The notes beneath the pieces are model-generated. The model saw only the letters and a program-made list of their open reading frames with translations, did no database searches and was not told the DNA's origin. DNA of 64,000 nt from the NCBI RefSeq assembly GCF_003987645.1, contig NZ_NGKA01000004.1, positions 80,960 through 144,959 of the forward strand, in the 5' to 3' direction. The translations under genes were made by a program, and so were the position numbers. Source of the stretch: Vagococcus elongatus (GTDB lineage: Bacteria; Bacillota; Bacilli; Lactobacillales; Vagococcaceae). Below, one piece after another: positions 28,901-36,294 of this stretch (its first letter is position 1; each line of letters opens with the position of its first letter).

Positions 28901-29182
28901 CTGCACAGGAAATTTTGAAAACACGCGGCTATACCCTGCATCTCTTAGGATAAGCTCCACTGCTACCGTATGTTTACAATATCCCCGGTCTTTAAAATAA
29001 GGACAGCTGCAATAATCTTCTTCTTTTGGCGTGCCGTCCAATTCCACATAATACATTTGGCTGCCCAGCACTCTTGCATGCCATTTGACTCTTTTTTCAT
29101 CTTTTCTGATATCGACGACTCGTCCTTCCGACGCATAGGCCCTGCCCCGTTCAATGATTCTTTCTGGTATCGACCATTTCAT
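25988..29182 (-). CDS. SNF2-family DNA/RNA helicase with N-terminal SWIM zinc finger
   Basis: The 1064-residue protein has a SWIM motif CSCPYFKDRGYCKH (about 58-71) and a long middle region (100-590) without obvious motifs. The SNF2 ATPase core follows: ADEMGLGKT (about 638-646), LDEAQ (about 740), SGTPIENR, and helicase-C motifs RILLFSQFTSML and QAASRAHRLGQ. It is probably a DNA translocase involved in transcription or repair. It starts 10 bp after sbcC on the same strand, which suggests a shared role with SbcCD in DNA-end or replication-fork processing. Confidence 0.9.
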   Translation of the reverse strand: MKWSIPERIIERGRAYASEGRVVDIRKDEKRVKWHARVLGSQMYYVELDGTPKEEDYCSCPYFKDRGYCKHTVAVELILRDAGYSRVFSKFPVQVEMQDEYQDNIIHHGPTHEEMLLYEAIDLVMMVQAQTKNSNERLQLEFVIQGQDTAHGYYFVDVLSVGLRLGYENGRLYVVRDLQEFFQVFKEQGLYFTAQADYSLRKDNFAAEDFYCLVKLAEAYDHQQFLREDSPKKGPWGKNISLPKELMKELFFLERTVQNVSVVINGKKKKLKGFSANKKPYRFRVLGNHRKLQVLMEEQFEEYYPGYHWFFWQGYFFELPFEAINQFELVYETKKRMPRPALTFSDEAVTDFFNILYPVFKEVGEIELADELFENLVEEPLETLLHLTLNDGRIEGEVKFQYGDVVLPAVQLGDVPGQELMVRKIGEEEEVLQTMRDLSYGFSEGLFYKSLPVAENLYAFFVEELPLLRQLAEVTLDDSLQELYLDGLKARPKIRIDTANSWLDIHFDVSDIDEDEVDEMIRSIYAGKTYHQLKSGQIVSLETEAYREITKSLQTIPEELAFQNGTVRLANYQSILLKNQFASVKDAEFSEDFEKMVSELTKPEKLTDVLPKKVNAVLRPYQEVGFRWLKMMAGYGFGGILADEMGLGKTLQIITYLQEAKEEGRLSQSIVIAPASLVLNWKYEVEKFAPELTTAVISGSAEKRKTLIDEAQAIDVLITSYATFRQDSERYQDHTFDTLVLDEAQMVKNSATKTFQAIKKVSAKQRFALSGTPIENRLEEIWAIFHLIMPGFLPSFKKFQKFSAKEINQWIRPFVLRREKKEVLTELPDKIETLIRSELTKEQKKIYLAQLQDMQHSLSEMDGEAFRQNRMTILAGLTRLRQICCSPALFLPDYHGGSGKQEQLKELIQSALANNRRILLFSQFTSMLSIIEKMLAEMQVETFYLRGSTPIARRQQMVDEFNQGSKDVFLISLKAGGTGLNLTGADTVILYDLWWNPAVEDQAASRAHRLGQKKEVEVWRLIAEGTIEEKMVQLQENKKDLFENILGASASQLTEQDIRDILLQ

Positions 29183-29191
29183 CTAATTTCC

Positions 29192-32100
29192 TCATTCCTC
29201 TGATAACTGATAAGTAATGCGACTCTGTCCTGTGCCTTGAGTTAACACTTGAATCTGTTGCGGAATACGCTGTTTCAGTTCCCGGACATGGCTGATAATC
29301 CCAATCATCCGTCCTTTACTTTCTACGGTTTCAAAAGCATCCATTGCGATTTCTAGTGCTTCTTCATCCAAAGAACCAAAGCCTTCGTCAATAAACATAG
29401 CTTCCACACTGATGCCTCCCGCCTGCGTCTGAACCACTTCTCCTAGCGAAAGGGACAATGACAAGGCCGCAATAAAGCTTTCCCCTCCAGACAAGGTATT
29501 CACGCTTCTGGCTGCGCCTACATTGTCATCGTAGACGTTCAACTCTAAACCTGTTTGACTTTTATACGAGCCTTGCTCTTCTTTCAATTCAAAACTATAA
29601 CGGTTATTAGTCAGCTCCATCAACTTCTGATTTGCTACACGTAAAATTTCCGCAAAATAAACTTGTAAAACATAGCGTTCCAAACTGATTTTCAGCGGGC
29701 CGTCTCCATTGGCCACCTCTGACAGTTGATTTAATTCTGCCAGTTTTTCCCACTCTTTTTGCAAGCGGGCATAACGAGTGGTCATCTCTTGATGTATTTG
29801 CTGATTTTGAGTTTTCCGCTGGGCCAAGGTCAAACGTTCTTCTTCCAAACGTTCGATGGTCTGCTCCAACTCTCTCTGCAGCGCCAGCGTTTGTTCGATT
29901 TCCGGCTCCTTTTGCCCTGCCAATTTCTTCTCTACTTCTTCTAACCGTATTTTCAATCGATGGTAAGTATCGTAAAATTCTTTGATAGCTTTTTCGTAAG
30001 GCTCGATTTGGCTGATATGAGCCAGTTCTTCTGTCATCTCTGCCAAATCATGGACATACGCGCTGGCGGCAATCCGTTCTTCCAATTGCTTTTGCCGGCT
30101 TTCCAGTCCTTCTGTGGTTTCCTGTAATTGTCGTTGGACATGCGCTAAGGAATTTGTTTCCAGTAACTCCCTTTCAGACAAATGTTTCAACTGTTCTTCA
30201 TAAGTATTGACAGATTGCTCCCATTGCTTGACGGCGTTTCGATTTGCTTCTAAAAGATTCTGAAGATTTTCCTGCTGCCATTTCACAGGAATTTGCTGAT
30301 TGATTTGTGTCAATGTTGCTGTGATACCCGTCTGCTGTTTTTCTTCTTGGGATAAGGCAGCTTCGATTTCCTTTTGAGCGTCGCCGAGTTTCCCTTGCTG
30401 AATTTCCAGCTCCGACTGAGTCGCTTTGATTTCTTCCAATGCTTCTATCTTCTCAGACAACTGTTGTCGCTCTTGACTGCGTTCATCTTGTTCCCTGCGG
30501 AGAATTTGCAGCAATTCAGCTGTCGTCTGCCCGTTTGATTCACCCAGCCAATCAGCCGAGGATGACTCTCTTAAAGCCATCAATTCTGCCTCTAACGTCC
30601 TTTGCAACTGTCGAATATGACGGTCCATCTCTTCTGTTTTTTCATTTAAATACCGGTCTTCTTCCATCAGTTGGATCACTGTTTTCTGTTGGATTTCTCG
30701 TTTTTCTTCCAAGGACGCCAAATGTTCTTCTGCTTCTTTGATGGTCTCCACCGTCCATTCCTGCTCTGCATGAGGACGTGGATGCTCCTTACTGCCGCAG
30801 ACAGGACATGATTCTCCCGGAAGCAAATCTACACTTAGTCTGGCGATCAGCAACTTTGCCACCTGATCTTTTTGTTTCCGGTAGTTATCTTCCAAGACTT
30901 GCGATGCTTTTTTTTGTTCTGACAAACGCAGGATGACCTCCTCTTGTCGAACATACAGCCTAAGTCGGTCTTCCTCTTGTTTCTGCTGCTCTGACACCTC
31001 TTTCAGCAACGTCTCCAGTGACTGCATTTGTTTTTCCAGCTGGCTGAGTTTGCGCAAAAGCTGGGGTTCTTCTTGGATTTTCCCTTGATTGGTTTCATAC
31101 TCTTCTTGGATTTTTTCAATTTGACCATAAATAGCTGTTTTCGAAGCCTGAGTTTTTCTAATGGATTGAAGGAGTGTGGTCAACTCTTTTTCTAGCTGCT
31201 CTTTTTGTTTAAAGAGAGGTTCTAACGTCTCCATGTCGCGGATTTCCTGTCGTTTCTCCTCAATACTCTCTTTTTCATCCAACAAATTATCCAAGCATTG
31301 TTTGACGTTTTCCCCTTCTGTCTGCAACTTTTTCTTCATCTTTTGATGTTCTTCATGCTTTTCTTGAAGTTTTCCGATTTGTTGCTGATATTCCTGCAAC
31401 TGAAGAAGAGGATGCTGATTTTTTTCAACCCAACGCCATTTCTCCACTTGATGTTCTTTCACCAGCACTTCTTGCTTTTGCTCTTCGTGGTGCGCAAGTT
31501 CCTTTGTTAACTGCTGCTGCTGACCAAATTCTTCCAGCAGTTGCTGCTCACGGTGGACCTGTTTATCCAGCTCTTTCTTTTCCGACCTGACTTGTTTTTC
31601 CTGTTGGTTAAGGACATCCATCTGCTCTTGGTACTCCTCATTTTGTGCCAAGATCAGTGTTAGCCGGCTGGCCATATCGGTCAGTTCTTGTTTTTCCAAT
31701 TGATATTCTTCAGCAAACAGCACTTGATCAAATAATAAATTTAAACCATGCTGTTCGTCGTTTAATTGTTTTTCAAATGCTTTTTTTCGTTCTTTCAAAC
31801 GTAGAGATAACTCACTATATATTTGAGTCCCAAAAAGTTTGCGCAAAACCACTTCTTTGTCATTACTATTGGCATTTAAAAATTTGCGAAACTCCCCTTG
31901 AGGCAATAAGATGATTTGTGTAAATTGCTGGACGGTCAAATGAAGTAATTCTTCAATTAATTTCCTGACTTCTGTGGCTTTTTTCTCTTGAAGAATCTCT
32001 GCGCCAGCGTCATCATAAACTGTCAGCAAAACCTTTGCAGGGCGGATAGTGACACCCTCTCCCACTTTTTTCTTCAATGTCTGCTCAGGCTCACGTATGA

Positions 32101-32371
32101 TTTCATAACGTTTTCCTTGATGGTCGAAAATAAAGGTGACCGCAGTCTGTTCCTCTTCATCGGCGAAGTTGGAGCGCATTTCTTTGCCTTGACGAATCCC
32201 TCCAGTAGTTTCTCCGTAAAGGGCATAGCACATCGCGTCAAAAATCGTCGTCTTCCCTGCGCCGGTTTTTCCGGCAATTAAAAATAGCGGATACTCTTGA
32301 AACTGAGCAAAATCTACTTCTTCTTGTTTAAATGGACCAAAATTTTCCATGATTAAACGAATGGGCTTCAT
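29192..32371 (-). CDS. sbcC: Exonuclease SbcC (Rad50-like ATPase)
   Basis: SbcC is the SMC-like subunit of the SbcCD nuclease, which cuts hairpins and protein-blocked DNA ends. The 1059-residue protein has Walker A GKTGAGKTTIFDA (34-46) and long coiled coils. The zinc hook CPVC near 520 lies in GESCPVCGSKEHPRPH. The C-terminal signature NTLSGGESFIAALSL is followed by MFIDEGFGSLD. It starts 10 bp after sbcD. Confidence 0.95.
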   Translation of the reverse strand: MKPIRLIMENFGPFKQEEVDFAQFQEYPLFLIAGKTGAGKTTIFDAMCYALYGETTGGIRQGKEMRSNFADEEEQTAVTFIFDHQGKRYEIIREPEQTLKKKVGEGVTIRPAKVLLTVYDDAGAEILQEKKATEVRKLIEELLHLTVQQFTQIILLPQGEFRKFLNANSNDKEVVLRKLFGTQIYSELSLRLKERKKAFEKQLNDEQHGLNLLFDQVLFAEEYQLEKQELTDMASRLTLILAQNEEYQEQMDVLNQQEKQVRSEKKELDKQVHREQQLLEEFGQQQQLTKELAHHEEQKQEVLVKEHQVEKWRWVEKNQHPLLQLQEYQQQIGKLQEKHEEHQKMKKKLQTEGENVKQCLDNLLDEKESIEEKRQEIRDMETLEPLFKQKEQLEKELTTLLQSIRKTQASKTAIYGQIEKIQEEYETNQGKIQEEPQLLRKLSQLEKQMQSLETLLKEVSEQQKQEEDRLRLYVRQEEVILRLSEQKKASQVLEDNYRKQKDQVAKLLIARLSVDLLPGESCPVCGSKEHPRPHAEQEWTVETIKEAEEHLASLEEKREIQQKTVIQLMEEDRYLNEKTEEMDRHIRQLQRTLEAELMALRESSSADWLGESNGQTTAELLQILRREQDERSQERQQLSEKIEALEEIKATQSELEIQQGKLGDAQKEIEAALSQEEKQQTGITATLTQINQQIPVKWQQENLQNLLEANRNAVKQWEQSVNTYEEQLKHLSERELLETNSLAHVQRQLQETTEGLESRQKQLEERIAASAYVHDLAEMTEELAHISQIEPYEKAIKEFYDTYHRLKIRLEEVEKKLAGQKEPEIEQTLALQRELEQTIERLEEERLTLAQRKTQNQQIHQEMTTRYARLQKEWEKLAELNQLSEVANGDGPLKISLERYVLQVYFAEILRVANQKLMELTNNRYSFELKEEQGSYKSQTGLELNVYDDNVGAARSVNTLSGGESFIAALSLSLSLGEVVQTQAGGISVEAMFIDEGFGSLDEEALEIAMDAFETVESKGRMIGIISHVRELKQRIPQQIQVLTQGTGQSRITYQLSEE

Positions 32372-32381
32372 CTTTTCCCTC

Positions 32382-33512
32382 CTATCCCTCTTTTTCCAGA
32401 GTCATATATTCTTCTTCTAACCAGCTTTTTTGCTGTATCGTCAGAGGCTGTTCCACAGCTGTTTCAAAAAAATCAGCAAATAGCGTTAGCGGATCTTTCT
32501 TTTGCAAGTCTGAAGATGCAAGGACGTTCAACTCTTGGGCAGTCCTCCCATGGGCTCTTTCCAGTTGAATGATACGTGGATAAACAGACCGCAACTGATT
32601 CATCACATTGGGAATGACTTCTTTATTAGTCAAGCGAATACCGATATAGTCTTCCCGATTAATTTCACTATAAAAACTGGGCGTCATCAGAGTATCAAAA
32701 CTTTCCTCCAGTACTTTTACATCCCGCATCGGCGTTACAGGAAAAAACTCCATATTGGTCTCCGTGTCTGTCAGCTCCACAACCCAAACCCCTTTTTCCT
32801 GATTAACCTCTGATAAAGAATATTTTAATAACGACCCGCTGTATCGGACATTATCGCTATGCAGTGCATGACGATTGTGTAAATGCCCTAGTGCCACATA
32901 ATCAAAATTTTCTAATAAAGAAAGCGGGACTACATCCAGCCCTCCTACGGTAACTTTTGTTTCAGAGTCGGTCGTCGTACTTCCGGCGATGAAAAAATGC
33001 GAAACTAGCACTTGTTTTTTATGGGGATCAAATCTTTTTTCCATTTCTGCCACCGCCGCAGCAACCGCTTGCTGGATTGTTTTCAGTGAGTCGTCTTCAA
33101 AATATCTTCTTGCTGCAAATGGCTCAAAGTAAGGCAATAAAAAAAACTGAGTGTCATCTATTTCCACAGGGGCAAGTCCCTGTTCCAATCTTGTATGTAA
33201 ATGAAACCGCAGAGGTTCGTACCACGGTCCTCCCGTTTCCAGTCGTGTACTGCTGTCATGATTACCCGAAATCGCTAGAACGGGATATTTTTTTTCGATG
33301 TTCATTTCACGCATCATCCAGTTGAACACTTCCACAGCTTCGACCGAAGGAACAGACCGGTCATAGAGATCTCCAGCAATCACGATGGCATCCACCTGCT
33401 CCTTTTCAGCAACTGCCATGAGTTGACGAAACACATCCTGCTGTTCTTCAAGCAAATCATAGCCGTTTAATTTTTTGCCGATATGCCAGTCCCCAGTATG
33501 TAAAAATTTCAT
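32382..33512 (-). CDS. sbcD: Exonuclease SbcD (Mre11-like)
   Basis: This 376-residue Mn-dependent nuclease subunit of SbcCD shows calcineurin-like phosphoesterase motifs: D8-x-H10 in HTGDWHIGKK, IAGDLYDRS (D48), ISGNHDSS (about 81-88), VLVSHFF and GHLHNRH. It is the first gene of sbcD-sbcC-SNF2. An extended -10 promoter lies 37 bp upstream. Confidence 0.96.
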   Translation of the reverse strand: MKFLHTGDWHIGKKLNGYDLLEEQQDVFRQLMAVAEKEQVDAIVIAGDLYDRSVPSVEAVEVFNWMMREMNIEKKYPVLAISGNHDSSTRLETGGPWYEPLRFHLHTRLEQGLAPVEIDDTQFFLLPYFEPFAARRYFEDDSLKTIQQAVAAAVAEMEKRFDPHKKQVLVSHFFIAGSTTTDSETKVTVGGLDVVPLSLLENFDYVALGHLHNRHALHSDNVRYSGSLLKYSLSEVNQEKGVWVVELTDTETNMEFFPVTPMRDVKVLEESFDTLMTPSFYSEINREDYIGIRLTNKEVIPNVMNQLRSVYPRIIQLERAHGRTAQELNVLASSDLQKKDPLTLFADFFETAVEQPLTIQQKSWLEEEYMTLEKEG

Positions 33513-33548
33513 TGATATCTCCCCGTTTCATAAAAAGCATCATCCTTC

Positions 33549-33557
33549 ATTATACCA
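33549..33557 (-). promoter_or_regulatory. Extended -10 promoter of sbcD
   Basis: TGGTATAAT on the minus strand, 37 bp upstream of the sbcD ATG. No good -35 is seen. Confidence 0.45.
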
Positions 33558-33775
33558 AATTCCAGCTTGTTTTTCTTGACCTAAAAAGAAACTTTAGCCA
33601 CTTGGAAACATGGAAAGTTTCAAGAAATCTAAATATAGTTGTCTTTTTTCAGCGAATCATCCACCAGCTATAGATTAAACTCCTAAAATTAAAACCTTCG
33701 TAGGCAACTTTTCAATTATTTTCCCAAATTTTTTTTATTTTTAATGGTTTTAGTATACAATGAGTCTTAGCAGTG

Positions 33776-33943
33776 TAAAAAAGTGGAGAGTTTGCTAAAA
33801 CATCTCCGCTCACCAGCTCTGGATAAACTGACTTGAAAAACTGCCACAAAATCTGCAGATTTACAAAAAAACACCATGAAACACTCCGCAGACCAAGGCA
33901 GCAGCTGTCAAACAAGAATATCCTGTGTTCTGACGTTAAAATA
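33776..33943 (-). ncRNA. Candidate structured small RNA with its own terminator
   Basis: Read on the minus strand, nested stems form a long rod: GGATA/TATCC (33919-33923 with 33821-33825), TGAC/GTCA (33907-33910 with 33829-33832), GCTGCC/GGCAGT (33897-33902 with 33840-33845) and TCTGCGGA/TCTGCAGA (33885-33892 with 33852-33859). Two of these stems contain a G-U pair that would be a C-A mismatch on the plus strand, so the fold favours the minus strand. A terminator hairpin GGAGA-GTTT/AAAC-TCTCC (33785-33807) is followed by ACTTTTTT. A TTGACA-like -35 lies about 33958-33963 with TATTTT 15 bases on, a weak spacing. No family is recognised; a rod shape recalls 6S RNA but no 6S signature was found. 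Confidence 0.5.
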
Positions 33944-33964
33944 TAAAACTACCCGAGGTGTCAA

Positions 33965-34765
33965 ATGAACAATCTTTTAAATGAAATCGCACTATTATTT
34001 TTATTTTACGCTATCATCGGCTGGCTTTGGGAGACCGTCTATTGCTCCATCAAAGCGAAAAAATTTGTTTACCGCGGCTTCCTTATCGGGCCATATTGCC
34101 CAATCTACGGCTTTGGTATTTTGTCCGTTCTTTATTTCATTGCTCCTTATCAAAATAACCTGCTTCTGCTTTATTCCCTTTCAGTGATCGTGGTCACGGT
34201 GTTGGAATACTTTACCAGCTATATTTTAGAGAAAATTTTCCACGCCACGTGGTGGGACTATACCGGAGTCCCTCTGAATCTTAACGGCCGGGTAGCTCTC
34301 CCTGTTTCTTTGTTTTGGGGGACTGCTTGTGTGCTGATTGTCAAAGTCATTCATCCGGAAGTCATGAAGCTGACCGAGTTTACTTTGGCACATACAGGAA
34401 GCTATCTTTACCTTATGATTGCCGTGCTCTTTGCTTCTGACTCAATCTACACCGTCTTCAACATGATCAACTTCAATAAAATCAGTCTGGAGTGGGACAG
34501 CGCCATCGACAGCAGTCGACAGCAGTTTAGAAAAAGAAGACTGCAGTTGGAAACTTCATTGGGGAAAAACTTGGAGTCTATTAAATCTGATTATGCAGAA
34601 TGGCGTGAAGAATTCGAAGAACGGGCTAAAAAGTTACCAAAATTGAATTTTAACCACCGCAGATACTTAAGAAGCTTTAAAAATTTCCGTATGAAAAATA
34701 TCGAAAACCAAGCATATATCAAAGAATATTTAATACAAAAACGCAAAGAGAGAAAGCATGACTAG
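33965..34765 (+). CDS. Polytopic membrane protein, ABC_trans_CmpB family
   Basis: The 266-residue protein has about six hydrophobic segments in its first 180 residues. The family hallmarks are IGWLWETVYCSIKAKKFVYRG (about 18-38, given as a pattern), LIGPYCPIYGFG, WWDYTGVPLNLNGRVALPVSLFWG (pattern) and a charged, coiled C-terminal cytoplasmic tail (180-266). The family is labelled a putative ABC transporter permease but lacks a proven function. The ribosome site GAGGTG lies 4 bases before the ATG. It is monocistronic, ending in a terminator that overlaps the stop codon. Confidence 0.85.
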   Translation: MNNLLNEIALLFLFYAIIGWLWETVYCSIKAKKFVYRGFLIGPYCPIYGFGILSVLYFIAPYQNNLLLLYSLSVIVVTVLEYFTSYILEKIFHATWWDYTGVPLNLNGRVALPVSLFWGTACVLIVKVIHPEVMKLTEFTLAHTGSYLYLMIAVLFASDSIYTVFNMINFNKISLEWDSAIDSSRQQFRKRRLQLETSLGKNLESIKSDYAEWREEFEERAKKLPKLNFNHRRYLRSFKNFRMKNIENQAYIKEYLIQKRKERKHD

Positions 34766-34781
34766 GCTTTCTCTCTTTTTC
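34745..34781 (+). terminator. Terminator overlapping the stop codon of the CmpB-family gene
   Basis: The stem AGAGAGAAAGC/GCTTTCTCTCT is followed by TTTTT. The TAG stop codon lies in the loop. Confidence 0.8.
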
Positions 34782-35078
34782 TAACATCTTCTCTTTATCT
34801 TGTCAGAAAATAATGTTACGGCGAGACTGACATTTACATCATGCTCTTCTTCCAACTTTTTACTGAAAGTGAAACTGACAGTCCCATTTGAATGTAACGT
34901 TCTCTCACAAAAGTTTATTTCACAAATATAAATAACGGTATTTTAGTTATTTAATAGTCAATAAAATGGTTGTTGAGAAAATTAAAAGTTAGCAGGTTCT
35001 TAGATGGTAATAAAAATTTCTTTCTAATTAATCTTTGCTGCCAGAATGTTTTTAGCAAACTATCAACCTTGACGCAAC
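34782..35078. other. Intergenic, no gene; weak nested inverted repeats
   Basis: These roughly 300 A+T-rich bp contain three short nested repeats: GTTAC/GTAAC, GACTG/CAGTC and ACTTT/AAAGT, between about 34815 and 34900. Arms are only 5 bp, so chance is a fair explanation. No coding frame has a ribosome site. Confidence 0.35.
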
Positions 35079-35115
35079 AAAAAAGCTGAAAAGAGAAAAC
35101 TCTTTTCAGCTTTTT
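35079..35115 (-). terminator. Terminator after the epimerase gene
   Basis: AAAAAGCTGAAAAGAG and CTCTTTTCAGCTTTTT form a 16-bp stem around a 4-base loop, flanked by A and T runs. It lies 88 bp after the epimerase stop. Confidence 0.8.
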
Positions 35116-35202
35116 ACTCAAATTCAGATGATATCTAAGTTTTAATCATAAGAATAATCAGGCGCGTAAGAACTCACACTGGATTCCCTGTTAATTCTTT
35201 TA

Positions 35203-36174
35203 CTAGTCGACACATCTTGCCAATGTTTCTTTGATGCTGGCAACCACATCATGTTCTTTGATTCCCAACAAGGGCATCGTATCTGCCGGATCCAAATAGA
35301 GATCCTCAAACTGCAATCTTCCGCTGACCGCCATATGGATGCCATGCTCTTTTCCTGCTGCTTCAGCCTGAGAATCAATAGCTTCAAAAGCCGGCAGCAT
35401 TTGTTCCAATGCAACAACCGGCACCATTGTTTTACCTGTCTGTCCCAGAGCTTCCACAATCAGCTCATAAAACTGCTGAAATTTCATGTTCAAAGAGCAA
35501 ATCGCATAAGTACCACGATGCTCGCCGTTTTCCAACACACCAACAGCAGCTTCAGCAACTTGTTCCACTGTGACCATGGCAGTTCCACCAGTCGGACTCG
35601 GAAAAACTTCTTGCCCTCGTACCCGGTCTACAAACATCGTCCATAAAGGTTCTCTGCCCGGCATTGTGCCGAAAATATAAGGGAGACGTAAAGAGCAGAC
35701 TTTCATTGCCCCTTCACCCTCAGCAAAAGCCAGTTGCTCTTGCAGCAAGCGCGTATTAGGATAAGCTTGCTTACGCAGATGATACTCTGGCAGTCGTTCG
35801 GCAAATTCAGCAAAATAGGAAGCGAACACGACAAAATTTTTGACTCCGGCCTGTTTAGCTAATCTAGCCAACCGCTGAGTAGGCAAAACATTGGCTTCGT
35901 AGAAAAATTTTACCGCTGGTTTATCTGGCACCGTCCGTTCGTCTGCACCCGCCGCATAAATAAACCCTTCACAATCCTCCAGCAAGACTAAAATTTCCTC
36001 ATCTGTCAGTGCATTGATATCACCCAGTTGACACTCTACACCTTCCGGCAATAAATCTTTTGCCGGCATAGGCGGCAGTGACATTGTTTTAACTTGATAA
36101 CCCCTGTCCAATAATTCTTTCGTCGTATAGTATCCTAAAAATCCTGTGCCGCCTAAAATAAATATTTTAGCCAT
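35203..36174 (-). CDS. NAD(P)-dependent epimerase/dehydratase-like Rossmann protein
   Basis: The 323-residue protein uses the ATG at 36172-36174, which has AGGAGGG 6 bases upstream; an in-frame ATG 36 bases earlier lacks a site. The N-terminal GGTGFLGYYTTKELLDRGY (about 8-26) is the extended-SDR nucleotide-binding loop. The usual YxxxK is not clear: the region reads ASYFAEFAERLPEYHLRKQ, with YHLRK as a candidate. It may be an atypical SDR or NmrA-like sensor. It is divergent from a double-HTH AraC regulator across 120 bp and may be its target. Substrate unknown. Confidence 0.75.
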   Translation of the reverse strand: MAKIFILGGTGFLGYYTTKELLDRGYQVKTMSLPPMPAKDLLPEGVECQLGDINALTDEEILVLLEDCEGFIYAAGADERTVPDKPAVKFFYEANVLPTQRLARLAKQAGVKNFVVFASYFAEFAERLPEYHLRKQAYPNTRLLQEQLAFAEGEGAMKVCSLRLPYIFGTMPGREPLWTMFVDRVRGQEVFPSPTGGTAMVTVEQVAEAAVGVLENGEHRGTYAICSLNMKFQQFYELIVEALGQTGKTMVPVVALEQMLPAFEAIDSQAEAAGKEHGIHMAVSGRLQFEDLYLDPADTMPLLGIKEHDVVASIKETLARCVD

Positions 36175-36223
36175 TTTTAACCCTCCTGTTGTGTTTTCTT
36201 TCACAATCATTATAAACTTTTAT

Positions 36224-36245
36224 TTTGATTGATATCTATCACAAA
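36224..36245. promoter_or_regulatory. Near-palindromic operator candidate between the epimerase and AraC genes
   Basis: A 22-bp imperfect dyad centres on GATATC, with half sites TTTG-TTGATA and TATC-A-AAA. It lies 50 bp from each divergent start. It could be a binding site of the AraC-type regulator. Confidence 0.4.
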
Positions 36246-36294
36246 GAGACATATCACTCACTTTTTGTTAAAATCAAGCTAGAGGTGAAACAAA

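Larger units (their letters stand above)
33513..33964. other. sbcD / CmpB-family intergenic region
   Basis: These 452 bp hold the sbcD promoter, a candidate structured small RNA on the minus strand (about 33776-33943) with its own terminator, and a plus-strand -10-like TATACAAT (33754-33761) that could serve the downstream membrane-protein gene. A 67-codon minus frame (33712-33915) overlaps the RNA, has no ribosome site and is not accepted. Confidence 0.5.

Noticed and set aside
33712..33915. 67-codon minus-strand frame in the sbcD upstream region
   Set aside because: It covers the structured RNA, including its terminator, and has no ribosome site.
34815..34905. Second structured RNA from nested 5-bp repeats
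   Set aside because: Arms are short, there is no dedicated promoter or terminator and no strand signal; chance is likely.
35203..36210. Calling the epimerase-like protein a specific enzyme
   Set aside because: The Rossmann loop is clear but the catalytic YxxxK is only a candidate, so no substrate or reaction is claimed.
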